NCBI RefSeq assembly: GCF_028598805.1
Contig: NZ_JAQRFI010000031.1
Coordinates: forward strand, 1 to 53,873
Origin: Xenorhabdus yunnanensis
Lineage (GTDB): Bacteria > Pseudomonadota > Gammaproteobacteria > Enterobacterales > Enterobacteriaceae
Direction: 5' to 3'
Length of the DNA: 53,873 bases
The position numbers were made by a program, and so were the translations under genes. Below the pieces are notes generated by a model. The model saw nothing but the letters and a program-made list of their open reading frames with translations. It did no database searches and was not told the origin of the DNA. Below, in pieces: positions 46,297 to 53,873 of this stretch. The number at the start of each line of letters is the position of its first letter. Position 1 is the first letter of the stretch.

Positions 46297-47463
46297 TTAT
46301 TTTTTAAAAAATTTCATCAACTTATCATGATGCGTAAGACTCAAATTAGACGAAGAAGGAAACTCTGTATCATCATGGTGAATATCATGAATTTTCCTGA
46401 CATTTCTCCACTTTCCACTCGCATCAACCTTTTCAAAAAGATGTTCTTTACCTTTCTCAACCCTAAATACTGCCGAAGGCCTCGCATCATTAGATCGTCT
46501 ATCTTTATCAATATCCTTTAAATATTTCTCATACATTCCTGGCCCAGTATTTTGATAAGCCATATCAAAACGAATCTCTGGAATGACTCTTGAAGTAATC
46601 CATGTATCCTTTATACCATCTGGATATTTTTTATATCGATTATCTTGCCAACCAATTTGGTTGTTAGGATTATTTCTACTAGTTTGATTTACTGGCTCAA
46701 GTGGATTAGCTAGGTTGATTAGCTTAATTTGCTTAGTTGGATGAATAGGGTTTTGTGCATAGTGTGAACTAACCTGATTTTTTAATAATTTTTCTTTCTC
46801 ATTGATATCAATAGGTTTTTGATTAATATTAATTTTACTTTTAATAATGTTTAAAATTTCCAATATCTTATCTGATTCGGCTGGAGCAGCAATAATAGCA
46901 GACCCACCAAAACAATTACTTTTCCATGCGTCACCTTTTACATTACCAAAAGCAATTCCTAATGTTATATCAATATTTTCAAATTTAGCTTTTTTTAACA
47001 CTGCGTTATTACTTTTTTTTAATTTCACATCAGAATCTAAATAAATACCCCCTTCTGCATATAAAATAACAAGACGTGCTATATCACTAGCCAGCGCATA
47101 GTTATGATAATATCCATTAATATTGCGATAAAACATCGATTCTAAAACAAGAAAATTTCTGGTTAATGATTTAAAGGCTTCATCTATCTCCCTGATAAAA
47201 AAAGCATTGTGATTTAGCACTCCTATATCTTCTTCATTTTCTGTGGATTTTTTTCTTCTTATTTTATCAAATTCACACCCAAATACCTCACCACAATTTT
47301 TTGTTATGGTTCTAAATGTATTTAGAATCAACATCTTATTACTTACCCATAAATTAATTTCAAAGCCAGGATTTTCTGATTTCATTATAACGATATTTTC
47401 CATAAAGCTTTCTGATATATTATTACCAGTCCAAAAATAATGTATTTTCTTTGGTATTTTCAT
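46297..47463 (-). CDS. TcdA/TcdB-type glycosyltransferase, candidate effector toxin
   Basis: The 388-aa protein begins IPKKIHYFWTGNNISESF and has YALASDIARLVILYAEGG and GIYLDSDV. W11, D127, R130, D143 and D145 fit the glycosyltransferase core of the clostridial toxins: D127-R130-D143-D145 has the same spacing as D270-R273-D286-D288 of TcdB. Those enzymes and the Photorhabdus PaTox domain glycosylate Rho-family GTPases. Here the domain stands alone, with no signal peptide and no translocation domain; residues after about 240 are unassigned. A strong AGGAGG precedes the ATG. The gene is much more AT-rich than trpS and yiiM, so it was probably acquired. The target is unknown. Confidence 0.75.
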   Translation of the reverse strand: MKIPKKIHYFWTGNNISESFMENIVIMKSENPGFEINLWVSNKMLILNTFRTITKNCGEVFGCEFDKIRRKKSTENEEDIGVLNHNAFFIREIDEAFKSLTRNFLVLESMFYRNINGYYHNYALASDIARLVILYAEGGIYLDSDVKLKKSNNAVLKKAKFENIDITLGIAFGNVKGDAWKSNCFGGSAIIAAPAESDKILEILNIIKSKININQKPIDINEKEKLLKNQVSSHYAQNPIHPTKQIKLINLANPLEPVNQTSRNNPNNQIGWQDNRYKKYPDGIKDTWITSRVIPEIRFDMAYQNTGPGMYEKYLKDIDKDRRSNDARPSAVFRVEKGKEHLFEKVDASGKWRNVRKIHDIHHDDTEFPSSSNLSLTHHDKLMKFFKK

Positions 47464-47728
47464 ATTACCTCCTATTTAAAAACAAACGACAGGTTATATT
47501 AATAATGTTGCTTCAGAAGCATATAGAAAAAATTAATTATTAATGGTAAGTTAGAATTAATATTTATCATCAAATTTAATGTTTTATTTTATTTATCATA
47601 AAAGTATTTTTAATCTTTAGGATATGTAAAAAATCATATTATTTGAGATATTTATATTAATCTTTTTAAATAATTATGTTATGATTAATATTACGTTAAG
47701 AATATGATTACATCATGAGTAGATTGCA

Positions 47729-48400
47729 TTAATTCCCCAATAAACGACGATTAAAATCTTCAATTTTTCCATGCAATATGCGTTTTTGCATCGTCAGATT
47801 CCAACTCGCAGATAATCCAGCAGCACCCATTAAACGACGATATTGTTCTTCATCAAATGGATAATGAAAAGCAATGGATATGGCTTCCTTAACAGAAACA
47901 TCACTATTACGGCTTAACAGTTTTATCGGCTCGCCCGCACTTACCAAACCAGAAGAGATAACACGGTATAACCAGCCACAATGCCCATTATTTTGCATTA
48001 TCGCAGCAAAATCTCTGATGTTTGTAACAATATTTAGTTTAAAACATGGAGAACGTGGCTGAGTGACCTGAATCAGAGTTTCACCCCATTGGAAAATATC
48101 GCCAATATAGACATTATCTTCCGTCATTCCTTCTGTAGATATATTTTCACCAAACAAAGGGGATACAAATAATTCCATCAATTCAGGAAATTGCCTTTTC
48201 CAAAATAAGTAATGTTCTCTTGGATAATGACAAAGAGCACGATCAGGGCCACCATGAAAACGAGCTTCCGCTTGTTCATCACCTTCCAGTCCAAGAGAGG
48301 TTAGCTGTAGACTACCATTCACCACCAGTTTATTAATTGCACTGTAACCCAATGTTTCTGATGATAATATTTTGCCTCTATATACTTGTGGATAATACAT
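47729..48400 (-). CDS. yiiM: MOSC-domain protein YiiM (molybdenum-dependent reductase)
   Basis: The 223-aa protein aligns over its length with E. coli YiiM (224): LGLEGDEQAEARFHGGPDRA, CHYPREHYLFW, FGENISTEGMTEDNVYIGD, and the Moco-binding cysteine in QPRSPCFKLN. Such proteins reduce N-hydroxylated compounds such as 6-hydroxylaminopurine. It lies near sodA as in E. coli. Confidence 0.94.
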   Translation of the reverse strand: MYYPQVYRGKILSSETLGYSAINKLVVNGSLQLTSLGLEGDEQAEARFHGGPDRALCHYPREHYLFWKRQFPELMELFVSPLFGENISTEGMTEDNVYIGDIFQWGETLIQVTQPRSPCFKLNIVTNIRDFAAIMQNNGHCGWLYRVISSGLVSAGEPIKLLSRNSDVSVKEAISIAFHYPFDEEQYRRLMGAAGLSASWNLTMQKRILHGKIEDFNRRLLGN

Positions 48401-48528
48401 TTTTATTTCCTCTCAATGAGCTAGTGAAAATGAACAAGTATTACTCAGGCATAATAGCCAAGATTATGCACAATAAAAATGCCGATCACGAGCATGACCA
48501 GCATTATTGTGAAAAATAATAGAATGGA

Positions 48529-49155
48529 TTACTTAATTTTTTCTTCGTAGCGTCTTGCCGCTTCGTCCCAGTTTACGACGTACCAAAACGCTTTGATGTA
48601 GTCAGGACGGCGATTCTGATATTTCAGGTAATAAGCATGTTCCCACACATCCAAACCCACTATAGGGTAACCGGAAGCACCAGCTATTTCTTCACCCATT
48701 AGTGGGCTATCCTGATTAGCTGTTGAAACAACAGCAAGTTTGCCATCGTCTTTCAGCACCAACCACGCCCAGCCAGAGCCAAAACGAGTTGCTGCCGCTT
48801 GTTCAAATTTTTCCTTGAAGCTGTCGACACTTCCAAAATCACGCTCAATAGCTGCTTTCAAAGTACCATCCAATACTGTGCCCAGCTTTAATCCTTTCCA
48901 AAACAGGCTGTGGTTTGAGTGCCCACCCGCATTGTTGCGAATAAAAGTGCGTTTATCAGCTGGAATTTTATCAAGTTGCTGGATTAGGTCATCAATGTCC
49001 AGTTTGATTAGTTCTGGGAAAGCTTCCAGAGCGGTATTCGCGTTAGTGACATACGTCTGATGGTGCTTAGTATGATGAATTTCCATCGTCTGTTTGTCGA
49101 AATGAGGCTCTAACGCATCATAGGAGTAAGGTAGAGAAGGCAGTGAATAGCTCAT
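48529..49155 (-). CDS. sodA: manganese superoxide dismutase
   Basis: The 208-aa enzyme starts [19 protein letters not shown]. Metal ligand H27 lies in [12 protein letters not shown], and the others in [16 protein letters not shown] and [18 protein letters not shown]. Mn-type signatures GHSNHS and DVWEHAYY support Mn. A Fur box lies upstream (49243-49261), matching Fur control of E. coli sodA. Confidence 0.96.
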   Translation of the reverse strand: MSYSLPSLPYSYDALEPHFDKQTMEIHHTKHHQTYVTNANTALEAFPELIKLDIDDLIQQLDKIPADKRTFIRNNAGGHSNHSLFWKGLKLGTVLDGTLKAAIERDFGSVDSFKEKFEQAAATRFGSGWAWLVLKDDGKLAVVSTANQDSPLMGEEIAGASGYPIVGLDVWEHAYYLKYQNRRPDYIKAFWYVVNWDEAARRYEEKIK

Positions 49156-49207
49156 ATCATATCTCCAGTTGTTTAGAATATATAAAGCTCACACCTTGTG
49201 AACAACA

Positions 49208-49239
49208 CTATTATAGTGAATTGCTATTATAGTGAATTG
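49208..49239. repeat. perfect 16-bp tandem duplication in the sodA promoter region
   Basis: CTATTATAGTGAATTG occurs twice in direct tandem without mismatch, between the Fur box and sodA. Each unit contains TTATAGT, so it may duplicate a -10-like element read on the minus strand. Confidence 0.9.
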
Positions 49240-49242
49240 CAC

Positions 49243-49261
49243 AATAATGAAAATGATTATC
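49243..49261. promoter_or_regulatory. Fur box upstream of sodA
   Basis: AATAATGAAAATGATTATC matches the 19-bp Fur consensus GATAATGATAATCATTATC at 16 positions. It lies about 90 bp before the sodA ATG. Confidence 0.8.
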
Positions 49262-49539
49262 AATTCCATGTGTTCACTATGGTTTCCTTTGTATGCTCAC
49301 GTTTCACACTCCCATTAAACTGAAAATCCAACTAATGTCGATTTTATGAAATATTTAGCCATTATTAAAACTAACAAACTTATTTAATTTTAATAAAATA
49401 GGTTGCACTAAATGATCATGCCATGAAATTCATTCTCTTTATTGCGTGATCTTCCGCGCAAAAAAGAAACAAAAATTCTTCTTACAGTTTAGTTAACCTT
49501 GTTTTGACATATTATTAACAATTGCAAGGAGATAAAAAT

Positions 49540-51495
49540 ATGACTCAAATAATCAAGCATCTTATTCCTGCTGATATTGCAGATACGGCCCTGATAAACA
49601 AACAACAGTACCTACAGGACTACCAATGGTCATTACAAGATCCTGAAGGGTTCTGGAGGGAAAAAGGTAACATAGTTGATTGGATTAGGCCTTACACCAA
49701 GATCAAAAATACTTCTTTCGATCCTGGGCATATCAGCATCCGCTGGTTTGAAGATGGCACTCTGAACTTAAGTGCCAACTGTCTTGATCGCCATTTGCAA
49801 GAGCGTGGCGATCAAACTGCTATTATATGGGAGGGAGATAATCCCACAGAATCCCGACATGTTACGTATCGGGAATTACATCATGACGTCTGCCAATTCG
49901 CCAATGTGTTGAAAAAACTGGGGATCAAAAAAGGCGATGTCATTGCCATCTATATGCCAATGGTGCCAGAAGCTGCTGTTGCAATGTTGGCCTGTGCCCG
50001 TATTGGGGCGATCCATTCTGTGATCTTTGGTGGCTTCTCCCCTGATGCCATCGCTGGCAGAGTTATCGATTCCAATGCCAAGCTCGTTATTACCGCAGAT
50101 GAAGGCTTACGGGCGGGTCGAACCATCCCATTGAAAAAAAATGTCGATGAGGCCCTGAGTAATCCAGACGTCACTAGCGTGACAAATGTGGTTGTTTTCA
50201 AACGTACCGGAAATACCAAAAACTGGAACAACGAACGTGACTTATGGTGGCATGAGCTGATAAAGAGTGTTAGTAGTGAGTGCCCCGTTGAAGAAATGAA
50301 TGCCGAAGATCCACTATTCATCCTTTATACCTCAGGCTCTACCGGCAAACCTAAAGGCGTTCTGCATACGACGGGTGGCTATTTGGTCTACGCGTCTTTA
50401 ACTTTCAAATACACATTCGATTATCGTCCCGGAGAAATTTATTGGTGCACAGCCGATATAGGATGGGTAACAGGACATAGTTATCTGCTTTATGGGCCAT
50501 TATCCTGCGGCACCACAACCTTGATGTTTGAAGGTGTTCCCAACTATCCCGATGTTAATCGTCTCTGTCAGGTAGTCGACAAACATAAAGTTAATATTCT
50601 TTATACTGCACCAACCGCTATCAGGGCATTAATGGCCGAAGGTGATAAAGCAATAGAAGGCACAAAACGCACATCATTGCGCATTATGGGTTCTGTTGGT
50701 GAACCAATTAATCCAGAAGCATGGGAGTGGTATTACCAAAAAATAGGTAATAGTAAATGTCCTATCGTAGATACATGGTGGCAAACCGAAACTGGCGGAT
50801 TCATGATTACGCCACTACCGGGTGCTACCGATCTCAAAGCAGGCTCCGCTACTCTGCCATTTTTTGGCATCAGCCCGGCACTGGTTGATAATTCAGGCGA
50901 AATTTTAGAGGGAGAGTGTGAAGGCAACCTTGTCATGACGGACTCTTGGCCAGCACAGGCACGAACGTTGTATGGTGATCATGAACGTTTTGAACAGACC
51001 TATTTTTCCACGTTCAAGGGAATGTATTTCAGTGGTGATGGCGCTCGACGTGATGAAGATGGCTATTACTGGATAACAGGCCGTGTTGATGATGTTCTGA
51101 ATATTTCAGGCCATCGTTTGGGAACCGCAGAAATTGAATCAGCTCTGGTTTCATTCCCCAAAATAGCTGAAGCTGCCGTTGTGGGTATCCCACATCATAT
51201 CAAAGGGCAAGCTATTTACGCTTATGTCACGCTAATTCATGGTGAAGAGCCTTCCCCTGAACTGTATACCGAAGTCAGAAATTGGGTTCGCAAAGAAATC
51301 GGGCCGATTGCAACACCCGATATCCTTCACTGGACAGACTCTCTGCCCAAAACACGTTCCGGAAAAATCATGCGGCGTATTTTGCGCAAAATAGCTTCTG
51401 GTGATACCAGTAATTTAGGAGATACCTCCACTCTAGCCGATCCGGGAGTCGTTGAAAAACTGCTAGAAGAAAAACAATTTATCAATATTTCGTAA
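49540..51495 (+). CDS. acs: acetyl-CoA synthetase
   Basis: The ATG at 49540 (651 aa; E. coli 652) follows AAGGAG; a TTG at 49522 is rejected. Motifs are [29 protein letters not shown], the hinge [15 protein letters not shown] and the acetylatable lysine in [14 protein letters not shown]. It activates acetate to acetyl-CoA. Operon with yjcH and actP for acetate scavenging. Confidence 0.97.
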   Translation: MTQIIKHLIPADIADTALINKQQYLQDYQWSLQDPEGFWREKGNIVDWIRPYTKIKNTSFDPGHISIRWFEDGTLNLSANCLDRHLQERGDQTAIIWEGDNPTESRHVTYRELHHDVCQFANVLKKLGIKKGDVIAIYMPMVPEAAVAMLACARIGAIHSVIFGGFSPDAIAGRVIDSNAKLVITADEGLRAGRTIPLKKNVDEALSNPDVTSVTNVVVFKRTGNTKNWNNERDLWWHELIKSVSSECPVEEMNAEDPLFILYTSGSTGKPKGVLHTTGGYLVYASLTFKYTFDYRPGEIYWCTADIGWVTGHSYLLYGPLSCGTTTLMFEGVPNYPDVNRLCQVVDKHKVNILYTAPTAIRALMAEGDKAIEGTKRTSLRIMGSVGEPINPEAWEWYYQKIGNSKCPIVDTWWQTETGGFMITPLPGATDLKAGSATLPFFGISPALVDNSGEILEGECEGNLVMTDSWPAQARTLYGDHERFEQTYFSTFKGMYFSGDGARRDEDGYYWITGRVDDVLNISGHRLGTAEIESALVSFPKIAEAAVVGIPHHIKGQAIYAYVTLIHGEEPSPELYTEVRNWVRKEIGPIATPDILHWTDSLPKTRSGKIMRRILRKIASGDTSNLGDTSTLADPGVVEKLLEEKQFINIS

Positions 51496-51530
51496 AACTA
51501 TATCGTAAGACCATGTCGTAAAACATATAG

Positions 51531-51546
51531 GCCGCTGCAAAGCGGC
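51531..51546 (+). terminator. small hairpin between acs and yjcH
   Basis: GCCGCT and AGCGGC close a 4-nt loop about 35 bp after acs, with no U-tract. It may set acs message stability or partly separate acs from yjcH-actP. Confidence 0.4.
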
Positions 51547-51689
51547 TTGAATAACGTATCACCAAAAGCGTAGAGCTATGCAGGGAAGTGGCTAATAGTC
51601 ATGAATTCCCTCGGATACGGCTATCCAGTATCTGGCATCTCGTGCAGTACTTAAGGTGTACCGTTTCAAATCAACAAGGAGATACTCTA

Positions 51690-52001
51690 ATGAGTGACGA
51701 CATTTATCAAGAGGTTGAGAATAATCCTCGCTTTAAGGAATTAGTTAAGAAGCGGGGACGGTTTGCCTGGTTGTTATCCATCATTATGTTAGTGCTTTAT
51801 GTTGGTTTTGTTTTTCTTATTGCTTTTGCTCCTGAATGGCTTGGAACACAACTCCATGAAAGCACCAGTATGACGCGGGGGATCCCTGTAGGGATCGGCA
51901 TCATCTTTATTTCTTTCATATTGACAGGAATTTATGTAGTGAGGGCAAATGGTGAATTTGATCGTCTGACCTCAACTATTCTCAATGAGGTGAGAAAATG
52001 A
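51690..52001 (+). CDS. yjcH: DUF485 membrane protein YjcH
   Basis: The ATG at 51690 follows AAGGAGATACTCTA and gives 103 aa (E. coli 104); the frame extends upstream but without a start signal. There are two membrane helices (about 25-47 and 60-84) and the family end [18 protein letters not shown]. Its stop overlaps the actP start (ATGA), so it is coupled to the permease and may assist it. Confidence 0.94.
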   Translation: MSDDIYQEVENNPRFKELVKKRGRFAWLLSIIMLVLYVGFVFLIAFAPEWLGTQLHESTSMTRGIPVGIGIIFISFILTGIYVVRANGEFDRLTSTILNEVRK

Positions 52002-53659
52002 AAAAAATCGTATTGTTATCAATACCTCTATTTTCTTCCCTCTTTCCTATCATAGCTCAAGCAGATGCCATTTCAGGTAATGTAGAAAAACAACCCTTGA
52101 ATATTCAGGCTATTGTCATGTTCCTGTTATTCGTCGGATTAACTCTTGGCATTACTTATTGGGCTTCAAAGCGGACCATTTCACGCTCAGATTATTATAC
52201 CGCAGGTGGGCGTATCACTGGATTCCAGAATGGTATGGCGATAGCTGGTGACTATATGTCCGCGGCCTCTTTTCTGGGAATTTCAGCGCTAGTTTATACT
52301 TCTGGCTATGATGGGCTGATTTATTCCATTGGCTTCCTAGTGGGCTGGCCAATTATTCTATTTCTCATTGCCGAGAGATTAAGAAATTTGGGGCGTTACA
52401 CCTTTGCCGATGTCGCTTCTTATCGACTGAAACAGAGTCCTATCCGTACTTTATCCGCAATCGGCTCATTAGTTGTTGTTGCGTTATACCTAATAGCTCA
52501 GATGGTTGGGGCTGGAAAGCTCATCGAGTTGCTATTCGGATTGAATTATTACGTCGCTGTTGTCTTAGTCGGTATTTTAATGGTGCTTTATGTATTGTTT
52601 GGCGGAATGCTAGCAACGACATGGGTTCAGATTATTAAAGCAATTCTGTTGCTGGCTGGGGCGACATTCATGGCTCTGATGGTCATGAAAGCTGTTAATT
52701 TCAACTTTCATACCTTATTTAAAGAGGCCATTGCGGTGCATTCTCTTGGGCCAGCCATCATGAGTCCCGGAAGATTGGTATCTGATCCTATTTCTGCACT
52801 CTCTTTAGGATTAGCATTAATGTTCGGTACTGCAGGATTGCCACATATCATCATGCGATTTTTTACCGTCAGCGATGCTAAGGAAGCCCGTAAAAGTGTT
52901 TTCTATGCAACTGGATTTATCGGTTATTTTTATATCCTGACGTTCATTATCGGATTCGGTGCAATTTTATTGGTCAGTGCTAACCCATCGTTCAAAGATG
53001 CAACCGGGGCATTAGTTGGTGGTACAAATATGGCTGCCGTTCATCTAGCAAGTGCCGTTGGCGGTGATTTCTTCCTTGGCTTCATCTCGGCAGTTGCTTT
53101 CGCCACTATTTTAGCTGTAGTAGCAGGGTTAACATTGGCAGGCGCTTCAGCAGTATCCCATGACCTCTATGCTAATGTGATTAAAAGAGGACATGCTAAT
53201 GAGCGCGATGAACTAAAAGTCTCCAAGGTTACCGTCGTTATTCTGGGGTTAGTTGCTATTGGCCTAGGGATATTATTCGAAAAGCAAAATATTGCTTTTA
53301 TGGTTGGTTTGGCATTCTCCATTGCTGCAAGCTGTAATTTTCCTATTATTTTATTATCAATGTACTGGAGCAAGCTGACTACACGTGGTGCATTAGTTGG
53401 CGGATGGTTGGGGTTACTGACAGCAGTTATATTAATGATCTTGGGTCCTACGATTTGGGTCAGCATTCTTGGTCATGAGAAACCGATTTATCCGTATGAA
53501 TATCCAGCTCTATTTTCTATATTTATAGCATTTGTTGGTGCTTGGTTATTTTCGATTACAGATACTTCAGAACAAGGAGCACAGGAGAGGATAATGTTTC
53601 GCAGCCAGTTTATTCGTTCGCAGACGGGGATTGGAATAGAACAAGAAAAAGCGCATTAA
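51998..53659 (+). CDS. actP: acetate/glycolate permease ActP
   Basis: The 553-aa sodium:solute symporter begins with a signal-like segment ending in AQADA (about residue 25) and has about 13 membrane helices, including [21 protein letters not shown] and [18 protein letters not shown]. Length equals E. coli ActP (549). It imports acetate for Acs. Confidence 0.96.
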   Translation: MKKIVLLSIPLFSSLFPIIAQADAISGNVEKQPLNIQAIVMFLLFVGLTLGITYWASKRTISRSDYYTAGGRITGFQNGMAIAGDYMSAASFLGISALVYTSGYDGLIYSIGFLVGWPIILFLIAERLRNLGRYTFADVASYRLKQSPIRTLSAIGSLVVVALYLIAQMVGAGKLIELLFGLNYYVAVVLVGILMVLYVLFGGMLATTWVQIIKAILLLAGATFMALMVMKAVNFNFHTLFKEAIAVHSLGPAIMSPGRLVSDPISALSLGLALMFGTAGLPHIIMRFFTVSDAKEARKSVFYATGFIGYFYILTFIIGFGAILLVSANPSFKDATGALVGGTNMAAVHLASAVGGDFFLGFISAVAFATILAVVAGLTLAGASAVSHDLYANVIKRGHANERDELKVSKVTVVILGLVAIGLGILFEKQNIAFMVGLAFSIAASCNFPIILLSMYWSKLTTRGALVGGWLGLLTAVILMILGPTIWVSILGHEKPIYPYEYPALFSIFIAFVGAWLFSITDTSEQGAQERIMFRSQFIRSQTGIGIEQEKAH

Positions 53660-53719
53660 TTCATACTATTTTTAATTCCTATTTTAATCTCAGTATTCAA
53701 TTTCCAAAAAATCCCCAAT

Positions 53720-53750
53720 GCAAAAAAGCCATCCGGACCCGGATGGCTTC
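53720..53750 (-). terminator. rRNA operon terminator
   Basis: On the minus strand AAGCCATCCGG and CCGGATGGCTT are perfect 11-bp arms with a 2-nt loop, followed by TTTTTTG. It lies 14 bp beyond the 5S 3' end. Confidence 0.9.
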
Positions 53751-53763
53751 TCTGTCTGATTCA

Positions 53764-53873
53764 CTGTCTGGCAGTGTCCTACTCTCACATGGGGAGACCC
53801 CACACTACCATCGGCGCTACGGTGTTTCACTGCTGAGTTCGGCATGGGGTCAGGTGGGACCACCGCGCTGTTG
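53764..53873 (-). rRNA. rrf: 5S ribosomal RNA, 3' part (runs off the right edge)
   Basis: The minus strand contains the conserved 5S segments CCCCATGCCGAACTCAG, GTAGCGCCGATGGTAGTG and ACTGCCAG at the 3' end. About 110 nt are inside the window and only a few 5' nucleotides are missing. It marks the end of an rRNA operon entering from the right. Confidence 0.97.

Larger units (their letters stand above)
49156..49539. promoter_or_regulatory. divergent sodA/acs control region
   Basis: 384 bp. It holds a 16-bp tandem duplication (49208-49239) and a Fur box (49243-49261) on the sodA side. The acs side is AT-rich; acs is CRP-controlled in E. coli, but I see only a poor match near 49444. Confidence 0.55.

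Noticed and set aside
49435-49465. CRP site upstream of acs
   Set aside because: The TGCGTGA...GCGCA match is poor in the right half, so it was not annotated.
51588-51689. Longer yjcH start
   Set aside because: The ATG at 51690 has an ideal ribosome-binding site and matches the family length.
1-53873. CRISPR array or phage region
   Set aside because: No series of regularly spaced repeats with unique spacers and no phage structural or integrase genes were seen; the tandem triplications have no spacers.

Overview
The window looks like chromosome of an entomopathogenic Morganellaceae bacterium, most likely Xenorhabdus (Photorhabdus is the alternative). The reasons are the Enterobacterales core-gene order (prlC-rsmJ, uspA/uspB/pitA/yhiN, pckA-hslO-hslR-igaA-nudE-mrcA-hof-aroK-aroB-damX-dam-rpe-gph-trpS, acs-yjcH-actP), the moderate-to-low GC, the style of the IS remnants, and an imperfect palindromic intergenic repeat of a kind I associate with these two genera. 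Genus assignment is an inference.

Region 1 (1-9700) is accessory. It starts inside an IS1-family element, then carries a very AT-rich six-gene block: a LysR regulator, a SAM methyltransferase, an FGE/SUMF1-domain protein, a stand-alone GTP cyclohydrolase II, a WD40 protein and a RibD-type deaminase/reductase. Together these match the toxR-toxA-toxD-toxB-toxC-toxE set of toxoflavin (azapteridine) biosynthesis known from Burkholderia glumae and Pseudomonas, in a different order and with no exporter genes in view. Next come remnants of IS982-family and two IS3-type transposases, and a divergent TetR/DUF1348 pair with two palindromic operators. The region ends at selC (tRNA-Sec), a classic island insertion site.

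Region 2 (about 9900-18862) is core: prlC-rsmJ behind a sigma-32-like promoter, gdhA, uspA, uspB, pitA and yhiN.

Region 3 (18863-25382) holds a long leader region and a compact four-gene operon. It encodes a LuxE-like acyl-AMP ligase, a LuxC-like acyl-CoA reductase fused to a second ligase domain, a third ligase-like protein and a GNAT acetyltransferase. No luciferase genes accompany them. I do not recognise the pathway, and this is the best candidate for an undescribed system. It is followed by the iron-responsive sRNA RyhB with a Fur box, then yhhW.

Region 4 (26400-46205) is core: pckA, hslO, hslR, igaA (yrfG is missing from its usual place), nudE, mrcA, the hofMNO-hofQ DNA-uptake type genes (hofP and hofQ appear merged), aroK, aroB, damX, dam, rpe, gph and trpS. 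Short tandem repeats of 16-18 bp recur in and between genes.

Region 5 (46297-47463) is an AT-rich orphan gene for a glycosyltransferase that carries the catalytic residue spacing of the clostridial TcdA/TcdB toxins. It is a plausible host-directed effector inserted after trpS.

Region 6 (47729-53873) holds yiiM, sodA (with a Fur box), acs-yjcH-actP and the 3' part of a 5S rRNA gene that ends an rRNA operon running in from the right on the minus strand.
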